A stretch of 64,000 bases of DNA from Leptoclinus maculatus (Eukaryota; Chordata; Actinopteri; Perciformes; Stichaeidae): contig JAVDOI010000011.1 in the NCBI GenBank assembly GCA_032191485.1, forward strand, positions 311,446 through 375,445, given 5' to 3'. Below, piece after piece: positions 10,797 through 21,459 of the stretch. The notes under the pieces are model-generated. The model did no database searches. It saw only the letters and a program-made list of their open reading frames with translations, and was not told the origin of the DNA. Numbering within the stretch: position 1 is the first letter of the stretch; every line of letters starts with the position of its first letter. The translations under genes and the position numbers were made by a program.

Positions 10797-10926
10797 CCCC
10801 CCCCCCCCCCCCCCCCCACATATCACACTTTATTCTAACGGTCTGGCTCCATATGCACTGAACGCTATAGATATAGAGAATAAACAGCAGTGCCGGCTTT
10901 GTGTCGGAGCCCCCCCCCCCCCCCCC
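10797..10926 (-). repeat. C21 and C17 homopolymers
   Basis: Two poly-C runs, 10797-10817 (21 C) and 10910-10926 (17 C), about 90 bp apart. On the minus strand they are G runs with quadruplex potential. Confidence 0.9.
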
Positions 10927-11091
10927 TACTGGGACCGAGGACGGGGAGAGGAGCCAAGAAATAAATTGCTGCCAAAAGCATCGGATCACCTGCTATGATA
11001 TTTATACTTCTGAGGAGAGTTTGCTGCTAAATGTCACCGACGGAGTTCTGCGTCAGTTTTTAGGGTTTGTGTCTCGTCCACTCGACGATAC

Positions 11092-11172
11092 ATCTCCTCC
11101 TCGTCTCCTCCTCGTCCTCCTCGTCTCCTCCTCGTCCTCCTCCTCGTCCTCCTCCTCGTCTCCTCCTCGTCT
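11092..11172. repeat. CCTCCTCGT minisatellite
   Basis: Imperfect tandem of CCT, CGT and CTC trinucleotides over about 80 bp. It is open in several frames, producing Ser-, Arg- and Glu-rich shadow frames. Confidence 0.9.
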
Positions 11173-11351
11173 TCCCCACCCAGTCGGCCATCTCCGATCT
11201 GATCCTCGCTTATAGGAGGAAGATCGGCCATATTGAGAGCTGGAAACATCTCCCACAGGAGGGATGTATTTTAGGTCAGCTACATGTTCTGCCATCTGTT
11301 CTGCTCCACAACTTAAAAGATGTTGAGAGGAATAAGAGAGAGAGGGGAGGA

Positions 11352-11512
11352 GGGGGGGGGGGGGGGGGGGGGGGGGGTAACCTGAGCGGGAGATGGGACC
11401 ACAGGAGGGGAGGAGGAGGGGGGGGGGGGTGATGGTGTTCGAAAATATAATACAAAAGAAGAAGAAATGTAATTTCTATAGAAAACCTTCAAGGAGCGTC
11501 GTGCCAACTGAA

Positions 11513-11543
<31 letters not shown>
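11352..11543 (+). repeat. G26, G12 and (TG)nG14 runs
   Basis: G26 at 11352-11377, G12 at 11418-11429, and a short TG repeat ending in G14 at 11517-11543. There are three strong quadruplex-capable tracts within 200 bp. Confidence 0.9.
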
Positions 11544-11699
11544 TATACATTTATCATCCTCAAGCTTCCCACAATCCTTTGGAGTGCGACATGAATGACG
11601 GCGGTGGGGGGAGCGTCCCCTGGCAGCGGCTCTCGAACACGTGTGAGTTTATGCAAATTCACATAGAAACCTGAATCTGATGTTCAGAGTTTAAACACA

Positions 11700-12161
11700 T
11701 CGAAACGACGAGAGAAAGAACAATGAAGGGAAACGCACAATCGCAATCATTCAATCACAACTTTATTGTGACGAGCAGAACATGAGGACTTCCTGTTCAC
11801 GTCTACATTTGTTGAACACTGAAAAAAATCGACATTTTGTAAGATTCAAGATCTTAAGTAATAAATCTTAAGTATATATATGTATATATATATAAATGTA
11901 TACGTATATATAAATGCCTGGAACGCAGTAGTAACTCAAACAAGACGAGGTGTTTACAGTGAAAGTATTTTAGATGTTTAGAGTTTTTAAATATGTCAGT
12001 CATGTGTATTTGGGTAGAAATATCTTACTTACAGAGTTTTCACTTCTTTTAATCTGGATATTGTATTAAATATAATTATTTAATTGATTATCTGCTTGGT
12101 TTGAGGGATTTCAAAGCGTCTTAGAAAAACTCTTACAGTGAAACAAATCAGTTAAAAAACA
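11700..12161. other. AT-rich noncoding DNA
   Basis: Contains alternating TA/TG near 11870-11915. No gene or repeat family recognised. Confidence 0.5.
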
Positions 12162-12278
12162 CCCTTTAATTGAACCCTTTAATTGAACCCTTTAATTGAA
12201 CCCTTTAATTGAACCCTTTAATTGAACCCTTTAATTGAACCCTTTAATTTAACCCTTTAATTTAACCCTTTAATTTAA
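12162..12278. repeat. 13-bp minisatellite, nine units
   Basis: Exact 13-bp period of CCCTTTAATTGAA. Six units carry TTGAA and the last three TTTAA, so the variants are clustered. That pattern fits local duplication of a mutated unit. Confidence 0.95.
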
Positions 12279-13110
12279 AGTAGTGTCTGTTACGGCAATG
12301 TGGAGATTAATGATGTTTGTATGCTTTTTATTTCCCTTAAATCACAAAAATAATAATAACAACCCATTCATCAGCCAATGTCCATTTTATCAAAAATCGA
12401 TTTTTTTAGTCAAAACAAAATGACTCATAAATGAATAGATTATAATTTAAACAATGTTTTTGGTGTTCTTCATGTGACACATTAAGCTGTTTATTAAACA
12501 AACTTTAAAGTCAGATCCTCATCCTTCACTCAGTAAACCTATTACATCTATATTTACTAATAATGCAAACATAAAATGAAATATCTTAACTTCAACAACA
12601 AGATAATATAAATTAAATTAATGAGTAAAAGTTTCAAATATATGATCTAAAACACAAATCAGCTGTTTTACTCAGAGAAGATCTCATCTTTGATTCTGTG
12701 ATGTTTGAATACAAACAGCTCTTCGTTCATCACACGGACGGTTTGACGGTTGCCAGATCTTCAGTTATCCCCCAAAAAGTTTCTGCAGGAAACACAAACC
12801 TGGCAGCTCCTTCATGCTCACACATGTCGCTGGGTTCATGGTTAGGTGTGTTATTGGAGGTCAATTAATGGTTAATAAAGCGTATTTTAGGGAAAATCAT
12901 GCTGTCATTTTTATGCAAAAGGAGAAAAATATATATTTCATATATTTCACTGCAGTAAGTGTTTTTTTCTTTGAGAGAATCCAAAGTGAACGTTTCCCAA
13001 ACTGCTCCAGGTTTAAAAAAAAAAACGCTGTCGTCATCAAACGCCGAACCTCTCCGTGTGTCAGCACTGTGTGGAAACATGAGGTTATGGATGGACTCCC
13101 TGATGGAGTC
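12279..13110. other. AT-rich noncoding DNA
   Basis: Long AT-rich segment without recognised repeats or genes. The 109-residue plus and 106-residue minus frames near 12814-13185 overlap each other and a GA-rich tandem, and are not credible. Confidence 0.5.
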
Positions 13111-13180
13111 AGGGGGGGGGGTGAGGAGAGAGGGAGGGGGTGAGGAGAGAAGGAGGGGGTGAGGAGAGAAGGAGGGAGGG
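13111..13180. repeat. G-rich run and 20-bp tandem
   Basis: A G10 run followed by about three units of GTGAGGAGAGAAGGAGGG. Purine on the plus strand. Confidence 0.85.
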
Positions 13181-13306
13181 ATCATTAGCTACTCTGGACG
13201 CACTTTAACTCATTTTCATGAACTTCTCTTCAGTTTTGCTTCGATGGGAGCGACGGAGGAGCTGCAGGTGGGTTCAGCTTTTGGGAGAAGACATATTGTT
13301 TTCACA

Positions 13307-13353
13307 TCCCCCCCCCCCACACACACTTCCCTCCCCCCCCCCCCTCCCCTCCC
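13307..13353. repeat. C-rich tract with CA interruption
   Basis: C runs separated by a short ACACACAC stretch and TTCCCT. Confidence 0.85.
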
Positions 13354-13519
13354 CCTCTCTGAAATGTTTCGACTCTCAGTGATGGATGTCCCGCCTGATG
13401 CTGCTTTAATATCAAATACAAATATGTCTTGTTGGGGCAGCGAGCACACGGAGCTCCTGCAGAGCGGGATCCGATGTGGACCAGGGTTCGACAGAGGTCG
13501 CCACATGTGGGATTTGGGG

Positions 13520-13560
13520 GGGGCCCGGGGCCGAGCTGAGGGGCCCGGGGCCGAGCTGAC
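13520..13560 (+). repeat. 20-bp GC-rich duplication
   Basis: GGGCCCGGGGCCGAGCTGAG is directly repeated once with one final mismatch. A very recent local duplication. Confidence 0.9.
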
Positions 13561-13680
13561 AGGGGAAAATATTTTGTACTCTCCAGGGTGCAGCTTAGTT
13601 CACATTCAGCTCTGCTTTTACTTCCCTCCCAGGACCAGAAACTTGGCTTCAGTCATGATGACTTCTCCAGATGTGCACCT

Positions 13681-13741
13681 CACTCCTCCTCCTTCTTCTT
13701 CTTCTCTTTTTTCTCCTCCTCCTCCTCCTCCTCCTCCTCCT
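13681..13741. repeat. TTC/CCT-rich pyrimidine tract
   Basis: Imperfect CTT and CCT trinucleotides. Source of the poly-Ser/Pro frames nearby. Confidence 0.9.
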
Positions 13742-13749
13742 GTACTCCA

Positions 13750-14330
13750 TTGCAAAACATTTTTTTGAACACCACAATTAACATCTATAAATCATGTCCC
13801 GAATACTTCCTGCTCAATCACAGGGGAATATTGGGGAACAGCCCAATAACTCATTACAAATTGGAGGCTTAAAGCAGCCAAAAAGATAAATTGTGTCGTG
13901 AAAGAAGCTCGTACAGGACGAGAGTCTCAGCGTTTTAATGACAGCCTGCTCACTTAAATTAGGAGGAGACGATTAATAAAAAGCACCGACAGACGGTTTC
14001 CTTGTCAGGAATGAATCTTCTTCTTTTTTTTTTTTTGGGTTCGTGATGAAATCCATCATGGAGAGAATTTGCCAGATCCAATTAGACAACTTCCTATTTA
14101 CATTATAGAACAGTCCAGGACAAAATACCTAAAAACAAAACAGAATAATTATTAATTATCTTCGCAATAAACAACTTTTCTTTGTGTGGAGAGAATCTGC
14201 AGGGGAATAGAAACTGAATTTAAACTCAGAGTTAATCCGGCTGGTTTAAATAAACTGCTGCATTATAGGCGGACTGGCCCTTTAAACATCTTTACTTTAC
14301 AGGAAATATGTACTGCAAATAAAAGTTAAA
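13750..14330. promoter_or_regulatory. Candidate conserved noncoding element
   Basis: Unique sequence containing TAACTCATTACAAATTGG near 13848, CTTAAATTAGGAGGAGACG near 13953, CCAATTAGACAACTTCC near 14077 and AATTTGCCAGATCC near 14066. It is interrupted only by a T run near 14027 and has no supported frame. Confidence 0.35.
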
Positions 14331-14408
14331 TTAGTGGAGTATATTCACGTTTTACTCTTGTTGTCTTTCTCTCCGAGAGTCAGATGTTTGTTTCATGTTT
14401 GTATTTAT

Positions 14409-14607
14409 ATATGAAGCTACAGCCAGCAGCTGGTTAGCTTAGCTTAGCATAGAGACTGGAAACAGAGGGAAACTGCTAGCCTGGCTCTTTCTAAAGATAA
14501 CACAATCCACCTTCCAGCTGTTCTAAAGCTCAGCTATTAACATGTTATAGACCAGGCTAGACCTAATGCTAAGCTAAGCTAACCAGCTGCTGGCTGTAGC
14601 TTCATAT
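14409..14607. mobile_element. Fold-back MITE with 42-bp terminal inverted repeats
   Basis: The left arm, 14409-14450, is the exact reverse complement of the right arm, 14566-14607 (arm ends ATATGAAGCTACAGCC and GGCTGTAGCTTCATAT). The 115-bp centre contains GACTGGAAACAGAGGGAAAC and GCCTGGCTC. This GCTTAGC-type element is common in teleosts. It is non-autonomous, with no coding capacity. Related text occurs at 41185 and in the tandem at 46334. Confidence 0.9.
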
Positions 14608-14860
14608 TCCCCTCACACATTCTTCTGTATGATATATTGTTATTGTCATGTCTAGATGTGAAAACACCTTTATTATTAACTCTTTTATTAATTAAAGGGC
14701 AAAGGGCATGACCGATGAAACAGGAAACAGCTGTTTCAGCAAAATCATGAAACCAGATCTCAAACTAAAAAGGGAGTTTAAAAATGAAAATCAGATAACA
14801 GGAAATAGACAGCGAATGTGTTGAAATCTCTGTCGTCATATCAGAGACACTTTTAAATAA

Positions 14861-15029
14861 GAAGAAGAAGAAGAAGAAGATCACATGTGAGCTGGAGGTG
14901 ATGAATAAATAAACGTCGGTGCTTCATTCCGTCGTCTCCGGGTTGTTTCCTGAAATCTCGCCTCAGTCTGTCGGGATTCGTCTGGTTGTCAAGTTTTCTG
15001 CAGCTGATCGATAACCGATGAGGAGAAAC

Positions 15030-15061
<32 letters not shown>
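14861..15061. repeat. (GAA)n and (CAA)n microsatellites
   Basis: A GAA tract at 14861-14880 and a CAA tract at 15027-15061. The intervening sequence is unique and noncoding. Confidence 0.9.
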
Positions 15062-15661
15062 GAACTAATGTCAGATGTCTTCTGATCATCTCAAGGACGC
15101 CGCTGCTTTCAGGCTCAAATCAATTATTACTTTTCTGCTTTTAGGTGAAACAACAATATCTGAAATAGCACATTTGTCTCTCTTCCAGAGGTGTTCTGTA
15201 TGTTTCGTGATTCTTTTTTTGTACTTTTTGCCCCAAAAAAAAAATAATTTTAGTTCCAGTCAAATATTCAGCCACATATTACAGATGTGAAACAAACGTC
15301 ATCAAAATACACAATATATTGTACGTCATGCAATGAAAACATAAACAAGTTAATATACTCAATTTAAAAAGAGAAGAAAAGGAAAACTAGGCGTTGTTGG
15401 GCTTCCGTACTTGTAACAGATACTTCAAAATAAAAGCACAGCAACAACTTCAGGGATCATGTCTGAAAAAATCTGCAGAAAACGTGTCGCATGTATTTCC
15501 ACCCTCACGAGGATATCTTTTGAAAGACATGTTTTAATCTAGCAGTGTTTACTATCCAGCATTCTTCTTCTTCTTCTCTGCCTTTGTGCGTATCTCCGTA
15601 AAAGCATCAACAGGCGAATCAGGTCACCTGTTAGCTCGAGCTTTAGTGTGCAGAAGAAGTA
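15062..15661. other. Noncoding DNA
   Basis: AT-rich, nothing recognised. Confidence 0.5.
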
Positions 15662-15751
15662 TAATTTAGCATGAGATAGAAGTACTCAAGTAAAGTACAA
15701 GTACCTCAACATGGTACTTGAGTAAATGTACTTGGCTGCTTTCCATCACAG
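15662..15751 (+). mobile_element. hAT-like element, right end
   Basis: Contains AGAAGTACTCAAGTAAAGTA, CAAGTACCTCAACATGG, TACTTGAGTAAATGTACTTG and a terminus TTTCCATCACAG, a mutated form of TTTCCACCACTG. It represents the right end of the CAGTGGTGG family. Confidence 0.65.
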
Positions 15752-15881
15752 ATTCTGTATTTGTTAAAATTGGAATAATTCTATTCAATATTTTCTTTAA
15801 GATAAAGAACATACGTTTGCCATTTCAATTGTAATCTTTATATTGTCTTATTTTTCCTTAATAAATAATTTTCTTTTAAAA

Positions 15882-15884
<3 letters not shown>

Positions 15885-15913
<29 letters not shown>
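15885..15913. repeat. (AT)n microsatellite
   Basis: About 14 AT dinucleotides within a very AT-rich region that continues to 15950. Confidence 0.95.
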
Positions 15914-15916
<3 letters not shown>

Positions 15917-16169
15917 TATTTTAAATTTTAAATTTTATTCTTTTTTTTTTCAATGTCTGAGTTCAACTTTTCTAATTCCCGCTCTGTGAGCTGCCTTCAG
16001 GTGTGTTTGATTAGTCCTAATGATGACCTGTTCACCTCACCATCAGTGAGGAAGACCTCGGTTCATCTTCACACTGCTTCAGTGGAACAGGTTTATATGA
16101 AAATCAAGAACTTAAATTGTATCGCTGATGATTATAAATATGACTTCATAAAGAAATATCTTATTTTTT

Positions 16170-16430
16170 TTAATCACCAGTATTTAATTAACTGTGAATG
16201 TGAAGCAGCCACGTGTGCATCTTATCAAACAGATTCCATGTATCCACAGCGTCGTGACAGTCTTTCATTATTAGCAGTATTATCCCCGACAGAGCTGAAC
16301 TGGAAACTTTCTGGCTCAGCTTGTGTTTTGGCAGCAGCTCCCTCAGCTGACGTAAATAATGAACGACTTATTGGCAGTTTGCAGCCTGAGAGAGTTTCCT
16401 CTGAGCTGTGAGGAAACTTAAAGTCCATCT
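16170..16430. promoter_or_regulatory. Candidate conserved noncoding element
   Basis: Unique sequence with TATTTAATTAACTGTG near 16182, CATTATTAGCAGTATTATCC near 16266, GCTGACGTAAATAATGAACG near 16345 (CRE-like TGACGTAA) and GAACTGGAAAC near 16297. It lies inside a weak 152-residue plus frame (15953-16411) for which I see no recognised domain. Noncoding conservation is the more likely explanation. Confidence 0.4.
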
Positions 16431-16444
16431 CTTCCTGTCGTGAC

Positions 16445-16880
16445 CTTCAGTTTACAGGGTAAGTATCCAGATCCTTTACTACAGTAAAAGTACTAGTACC
16501 ACACTGTAGAAAATAGTCTGCTACAGTAAAAGAGCAAGTACCACAGTGTAAAAATACTCTGTTACAGCAAAACTACTGGTACCACATTGTAAATACACTC
16601 TGTTACCGTAAAACTACTAATACCACCCTGTTAATACAATATGTTCCCGTAAAAGTACTATTACCACGCTGTAAAAATACAATAACAGTAGAAGTACTAG
16701 TACCACACTGTAAAAAATAGTCTGCTACAGTAAAAGAGCAAGTACCACACTGTAAATACACTCTGTTACCGTAAAACTACTAATACTACCCTGTAAATAC
16801 AATCTTTTCTTGTAAGAGTACTATTACCACGCTGTATAAATACTCTGTTACCATAAAAGTACTAGTACTGCAAATGTACT
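16445..16880 (+). repeat. Minisatellite born from a hAT-like element end
   Basis: About ten diverged units of roughly 40-50 bp, each with the elements AGTAAAAGTACTA, TACCACACTGTAAA and TACTCTGTTAC. The text equals the left end of the CAGTGGTGG element family (compare 42372). A higher-order period of 204 bp is visible: TACTAGTACCACACTGTA occurs at 16491 and again at 16695. Confidence 0.8.
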
Positions 16881-17060
16881 GTTTCTCACAGCTGGAGTAA
16901 CAAAACAATAACCCAATAAAATCTTAATAAATGTTTTACTTCACTTCCTATTCTCCTTTAATTCTGACTTTCAAACTAAAACTCTTCACTATCTGTATTT
17001 GTTTTTAAAGCCTGATGTTACGTGAGTACATAAAACGACCTTTTAAAAGCGTATCACATA
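16881..17060. other. AT-rich noncoding DNA
   Basis: Nothing recognised. Confidence 0.5.
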
Positions 17061-17345
17061 ATGAATAATGTTAAAACGATGTGCCACCACAGAAACAAAG
17101 CCAATGGAAAGTTAATTAGGATCCTTTGCGATGATGGACACACAAATATGTTTAAATCAAAGTCCGTCAAACCCAGACTTTCACCCGAGAGACTGTTTCA
17201 TGTCGCGTTTAAAACCAAAAGTCAACCTTCATTTGTGTTTGAATTACGCCGGCTACGTGAAGTTATATGAACCAAAACCCTGATATTTTCTTTGCCTGAA
17301 CCTGAATAGTTCCCCACATGGCGTCACGTAGTTCTAACACATTAC
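17061..17345 (+). mobile_element. Dispersed repeat family B, longest copy
   Basis: 17087-17160 aligns with 36866-36950 and with the reverse of 3231-3310 (AAGCCAATGG, AGTTAATTAGGATCCTTTG, GGACACACAAAT). The flanking text CATGTCGCGTTTAAAACC, TTACGCCGGCTACGTGAAG and TCCCCACATGGCGTCACGTAG has the look of a longer teleost dispersed repeat, so the element probably continues to about 17345. It has no coding capacity. Confidence 0.55.
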
Positions 17346-17509
17346 GATCACGCGCTGTTCAGAGGTCGAGGTCGTTATCACTTTGTTTCCGTATCACCAA
17401 AATGTCAACTATACTGTAAACTAACTATATATAGTAGAACTGAAATAGAAAATGTATGCTATTCTATTATTTTTCTTACTGTATCTCTCGATGCATCGTT
17501 ATTAAAATC

Positions 17510-17640
17510 TAAAATGGTGCATTTTACAAGTAATTCTTAAGTACTTTTACTTAAATGTAATTTTGAATGCAGGGCTCTTACTTACAGAATACGTATATAT
17601 TGTGTATTATTAGTGCTTTTACTTAATACCACGCTTCTTT
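17510..17640 (-). mobile_element. hAT-like element fragment
   Basis: Contains AAGTACTTTTACTTAAATGT, ATTTTGAATGCAGGGCTCTT, ACTTACAGAATAC and TAGTGCTTTTACTTAATACC, which read as the reverse of the element's left portion. Confidence 0.65.
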
Positions 17641-17839
17641 TTAATCATTGTAGAAAGTTGTACACCAAACTGTATTCATTTACGTGTTCAGGGTATTAAA
17701 TTGACATGTCAGTCAGTGCAACAGTGCGGCTTATTAAAGTGTTTTTAATATCATAAATATAGAATATTAGCAGGCTCATCTTGTAACCTGGGACAGAGTA
17801 TTTTATTCTGTCGTGGTCTGTGATACTTGTACTGCAGAA

Positions 17840-18130
17840 GAGGATACTTCCTTCAGCACCGCAGCCTCTCAGAGTGGATTACGTGGAGCCGAGCGGCAGA
17901 TTTATTTGATTCCTCTCTCCTCTGGTTGTCAGCAGCAGCCTGACAGCAGAGTTTTTCGCTCGTGGCTAAAACAGTGAAGTTCATCCCATCACACTCGTCT
18001 AATTGCCATCGAGGGGAAACTGAGAGCCGACTCTCTCATCTCCGAGAGATCGCTGCCCATGATAATGACCCAGCACATCTCTCCTCTCTGAACCTCGATA
18101 ACAAGACTGTTCAAGGCCACGTTAACGCCA
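17840..18130. promoter_or_regulatory. Candidate conserved noncoding element
   Basis: Unique sequence with GTGGATTACGTGG near 17874, GATTTATTTGATTCC near 17899, CGTCTAATTGCCATCGAGG near 17995 and CCCATGATAATGACCCAGC near 18055. No repeats and no open frame. Confidence 0.4.
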
Positions 18131-18208
18131 TAATGTGAAGGTTTATTTCACCAAAAAATGACCACGAATTAACACATTTTACACTCCGGTATATCTTTTT
18201 TTAAAAGC

Positions 18209-18701
18209 TTGAAATATCCCGTCTTCTTTCACATTTGGATTTTCAGTCACATTCGCAGCTCTGAGGAGGTTTGTCTGTTCGATAGTTTGGTTCAGAGTGA
18301 AATATCTCAACAAACACTTATACATGAACTGAATACATTCATGGTCCCCAGAGGTGTCCACATAGACGCCCTTCTTTGCAGGAAAACACACATTGATAAG
18401 CTGTGTGAATTTCTTTACTTCCTCAGGCGCATTGAGGATAATTCCACAGAGCATCATAAGATATGGAATTACAGCATTGTTTAGCAACTTAACAGTGCAA
18501 TTAATGCAGAAATAAAAAGCTTTAAAAAGGTATCAGGGAAGAAAGACTATGAGCCCAGACAGAGCCTGTAAGAGAGAGCAGCAATGAAACATGCAACAAA
18601 AATCATTGCAGTCACTCAGCGTCCGTGTGCCAGAGTGCAAAACCAACCGCTTGAAGTTTGTAGCAGCCTCCATCAAGCTGCTGAACTCCTATAAATCTTA
18701 G
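18209..18701 (+). pseudogene. LINE ORF2 C-terminal relic
   Basis: This is a decayed piece of a non-LTR retrotransposon polymerase, C-terminal to the catalytic palm. In the plus frames I see VHIDALLCRKTHIDKLC and YFLRR (about 18356-18430), then after a frameshift SIIRYGITALFSNLTVQ (18450-18500), then GKKDYEPRQSL (about 18536-18567) ended by an in-frame TAA. Next comes ERAAMKHATKII and finally VPECKTNRLKF...ASIKLLN with a TAG stop at 18699-18701. Order and spacing match the tail of teleost jockey/L2-type LINE proteins. Frameshifts and stops make it nonfunctional. The minus-strand 102-residue frame here is a shadow. Confidence 0.75.
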
Positions 18702-18810
18702 TGCAACAGAGCAATGTGTAATGAATACACAAGCACTTTTTCACTTTAAGCTGCCGTGCTGTCAATGCCCAATGTTTTCTACTGTATGTTTTAAGATGGT
18801 TTTATTTGTA
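18702..18810 (+). mobile_element. Probable LINE 3' untranslated tail
   Basis: Follows the LINE stop directly and reads as AT-rich noncoding sequence up to the 34-bp tandem array. Its 3' end is not resolved. Confidence 0.4.
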
Positions 18811-18824
18811 ACCATCCATCCCTC

Positions 18825-19835
18825 CAAGGGAACTTAGGTCTGCATCTCAATGGGAAGATTTTAGGGTCCCCACAAGGGAGGCTCATTGCTAGTTTTAGGG
18901 TCCTCACAATGATGGTTGATCCCGGTTAAAGGTTTTTTTTGGGGGGGAGTTTTTGAGCCAAATTTGTGATTTTGGGCTATACAAAATGTATTTAATTGAA
19001 TTTAACACTTTCTTTAAGGTCCCCAGAAAAGAGCTTCATCATTACTTTGGCTGGACTGTCTCCACCTTTATGGTCCCCACAATGGAGGTTTACCACTTTC
19101 TTTAGGGTCCTCACAAGCAAGCTTTGTTAATATCTTTAGGGTCCCCACAATGGAGGTTCACCACTTTCTTTAGGGTCCTCACAAGCAAGCTTTGTTAATA
19201 TCTTTAGGGTCCCCACAATGGAGGTTTGTCTGTACTTTCAGGGTCCCCACAATGATGGTTTGCCACTTTCTTTAGGGTCCTCACAAGGAAGATTTGTCAC
19301 TTCTTTTAATGTCCTCACAAAAGGAGGTTCTTCATTACTTTTAGGGTCCTCACAATGACGGTTGATTATTTTCTTTTAGGTCCCCACCAATGAGCTTAAT
19401 CGTTACTTTTGGATGCACAATGGAGGACCATCGATACTTTTAGGGTCCCCACAATGGAGGTTTGTCTTTTAATTTAGGGTCCTCACAATGACGGCTGATC
19501 ACTTTCTTTAGGGTCCTCACAAGGGAGGTTTGTTAGTACTTTTGGGGTCCTCACAATGATGGTTGATCATTTTCTTGAGGGCCCCCACAAAGGAGGTTTG
19601 TCATTCCTCTAGGTCCCGACAAGGGAGCTTCAGCACTGCTTTTAGGGTCCCCACAAGGGACATTTATCATGTTCTTGAGGTTCCTTAGTACTTTCAGAGT
19701 TCCACAATAGAGGTTCGTCAGTACTTTAGGGGCGCCACAATGAAGGAGTGTTACTACTATTAGGGTCCCCACAATACAGGTTTCGCCAGTATTTTTCAGG
19801 GTCCTCACAAGGAAGGGTCGTCACCTATTTGTCGT
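18825..19835. repeat. 34-bp minisatellite, about 30 units
   Basis: The period is 34 bp: AGGGTCC starts at 19104, 19138, 19172, 19206, 19240 and 19274. Each unit has AGGGTCC(C/T)CACAA, a variable GGAGGTT-type middle and a CTTT end. The 68 bp at 19104-19171 recur at 19172-19239, so a dimer has also been duplicated. Both ends of the array are degenerate. Confidence 0.9.
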
Positions 19836-20900
19836 GTGTGTGTTGATAAAGGTAAAGTTCATCTGATGCACAAACACTCACACACACATACCTCACATGC
19901 ACACAAGTGAACTGTTTGGACTCTAATGTTCTCCAAACTGTCATCATTTTGTATTGCATTTGTCAGACGTTACCATGGTGCTGGGAGTCACAACAACAGG
20001 TGTCAGGTGTGTCTCACCTGCTGAACAGGTGTAAACAGGCTCCGCCTACCCAGCTGTTCCTGATGACACAATGCGATCTATGATTTACACATCTGTTGTT
20101 ATTGTGACTGTTCACATGATATTTTGAAAATGATCAACACAATTTAACAAACTTAACTTACTTCATTAATTAAACTTATATATTATATATATTATATATA
20201 GAATGCTTGTACGAAGCTTTTTTTTGTTTTATGCTACACTTGAACTTTTTACTACCAGGTCAGAAAGTTAAAGGTAAATTTGTAGAAACTTAGATCTGAG
20301 GTAACAAAATGTTCTTTAACATGAAGAAAATTAAAATAAAATAACTCCATAACAATAATTGTAAATTTAGTGAGGTGCAGCAATCACAAAGCACTTACAA
20401 ATAAATAAGTGACTACTTCCAAAAGTGAAATAACAAAACACTGTTTATTAAATGAGCTGAAGCTTCTGAAGATGTCTCTTTTTGACCAGCCTGCTGATTG
20501 TCTTCTTCACACTCTGACGCACTAACACTGTTCTTCACTCACTTATTTCAGGGTTAGTGTCACTGCGGCGCAGAGGTCGCTCTGCTCGAGCCACGCTGTA
20601 AATAATTCAACTGTTTTTGTTCTAAAATGAAAGACAAAGAAAGAAACTGGTCGTATTACATCATCATGTGCTTGAAAACAAAAGCCATATAATTCTACTT
20701 TGTGAATCTGTTTTAGGAATAAACATTTTATGAAGCTTGTTTGTTTTGAGAAAGCTCAAAATGTCCTGAAACATCTCTGATCTCCCTCCTGCTCTCCAGA
20801 GGATGAACCCTTTATATTTTAATGACCCTATGATATTTTCTCTAACGCCACCTTCAGGACAAACTTTTGTTTGTGATTTAAAAAGTGACTTTTTTAAAGT
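19836..20900. other. AT-rich noncoding DNA
   Basis: Includes short CA and TATATTA runs near 19880 and 20165-20205. No gene or repeat family recognised. Confidence 0.5.
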
Positions 20901-21270
20901 TCTTATAACATTTTTCACCTTATTTGGCTTACAAAGTAAAATATGTCTCACAATTTTGACTTACAAAGTTTAATATTTGACGGAGTATCTCGTAATTTTG
21001 AGTGCAAACTAATAATGAAATAGAGTGTATGTCAAATACCCATTGTTTTGACATAAAAGTAATTTATTTTACTACGTTTCTCATCGTTGAAACTTCACGT
21101 TTTACCAATAAAAATTATTTTCTTTTAATTATAAAGGTAAAACAGTGCTTAGAATCACATCAAGTTGACTTAAAGTGAGAAAAGGGAAAAAGCACGACTT
21201 AATATCTCACAATTATGACCTTTAAAGTGCAAATTCTAATGAAGTGTCTCATCATTCTGACTTGGAGAGC
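20901..21270. repeat. Degenerate tandem, TCTCACAATTTTGAC type
   Basis: Loosely repeating blocks such as TCTCACAATTTTGACTTACA (20945), TCTCGTAATTTTGAG (20988), TCTCACAATTATGACC (21205) and TCTCATCATTCTGACTT (21247). An ancient, diverged minisatellite of roughly 40-50 bp is likely, but the period is irregular. Confidence 0.45.
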
Positions 21271-21459
21271 AACATTTACCCAAATTTTACCTAAAGTTTT
21301 ATGTGATTCTATACAAACAAAAGTGATATTTTTCATCTTGTCTTCTGACCCTAAATTGACTTCCTGTTCCCCGTGTGTCACATGTCTGAAGCAGCTCTTT
21401 GTTGCTCAGCTCCTTGAGAAGAATTCCTTAATTACATATATAAGGTGTAATAACACAGT

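Noticed and set aside
12162..12278. Telomere-like CCCTTTAA repeat
   Set aside because: The unit is 13 bp and does not match the vertebrate TTAGGG repeat.
13244..13768. 174-residue plus frame
   Set aside because: It runs through C-rich and CCT tracts and a 20-bp duplication. No recognised domain.
15953..16411. 152-residue plus frame
   Set aside because: No domain or recognised exon boundaries. The second half is better explained as a conserved noncoding element.
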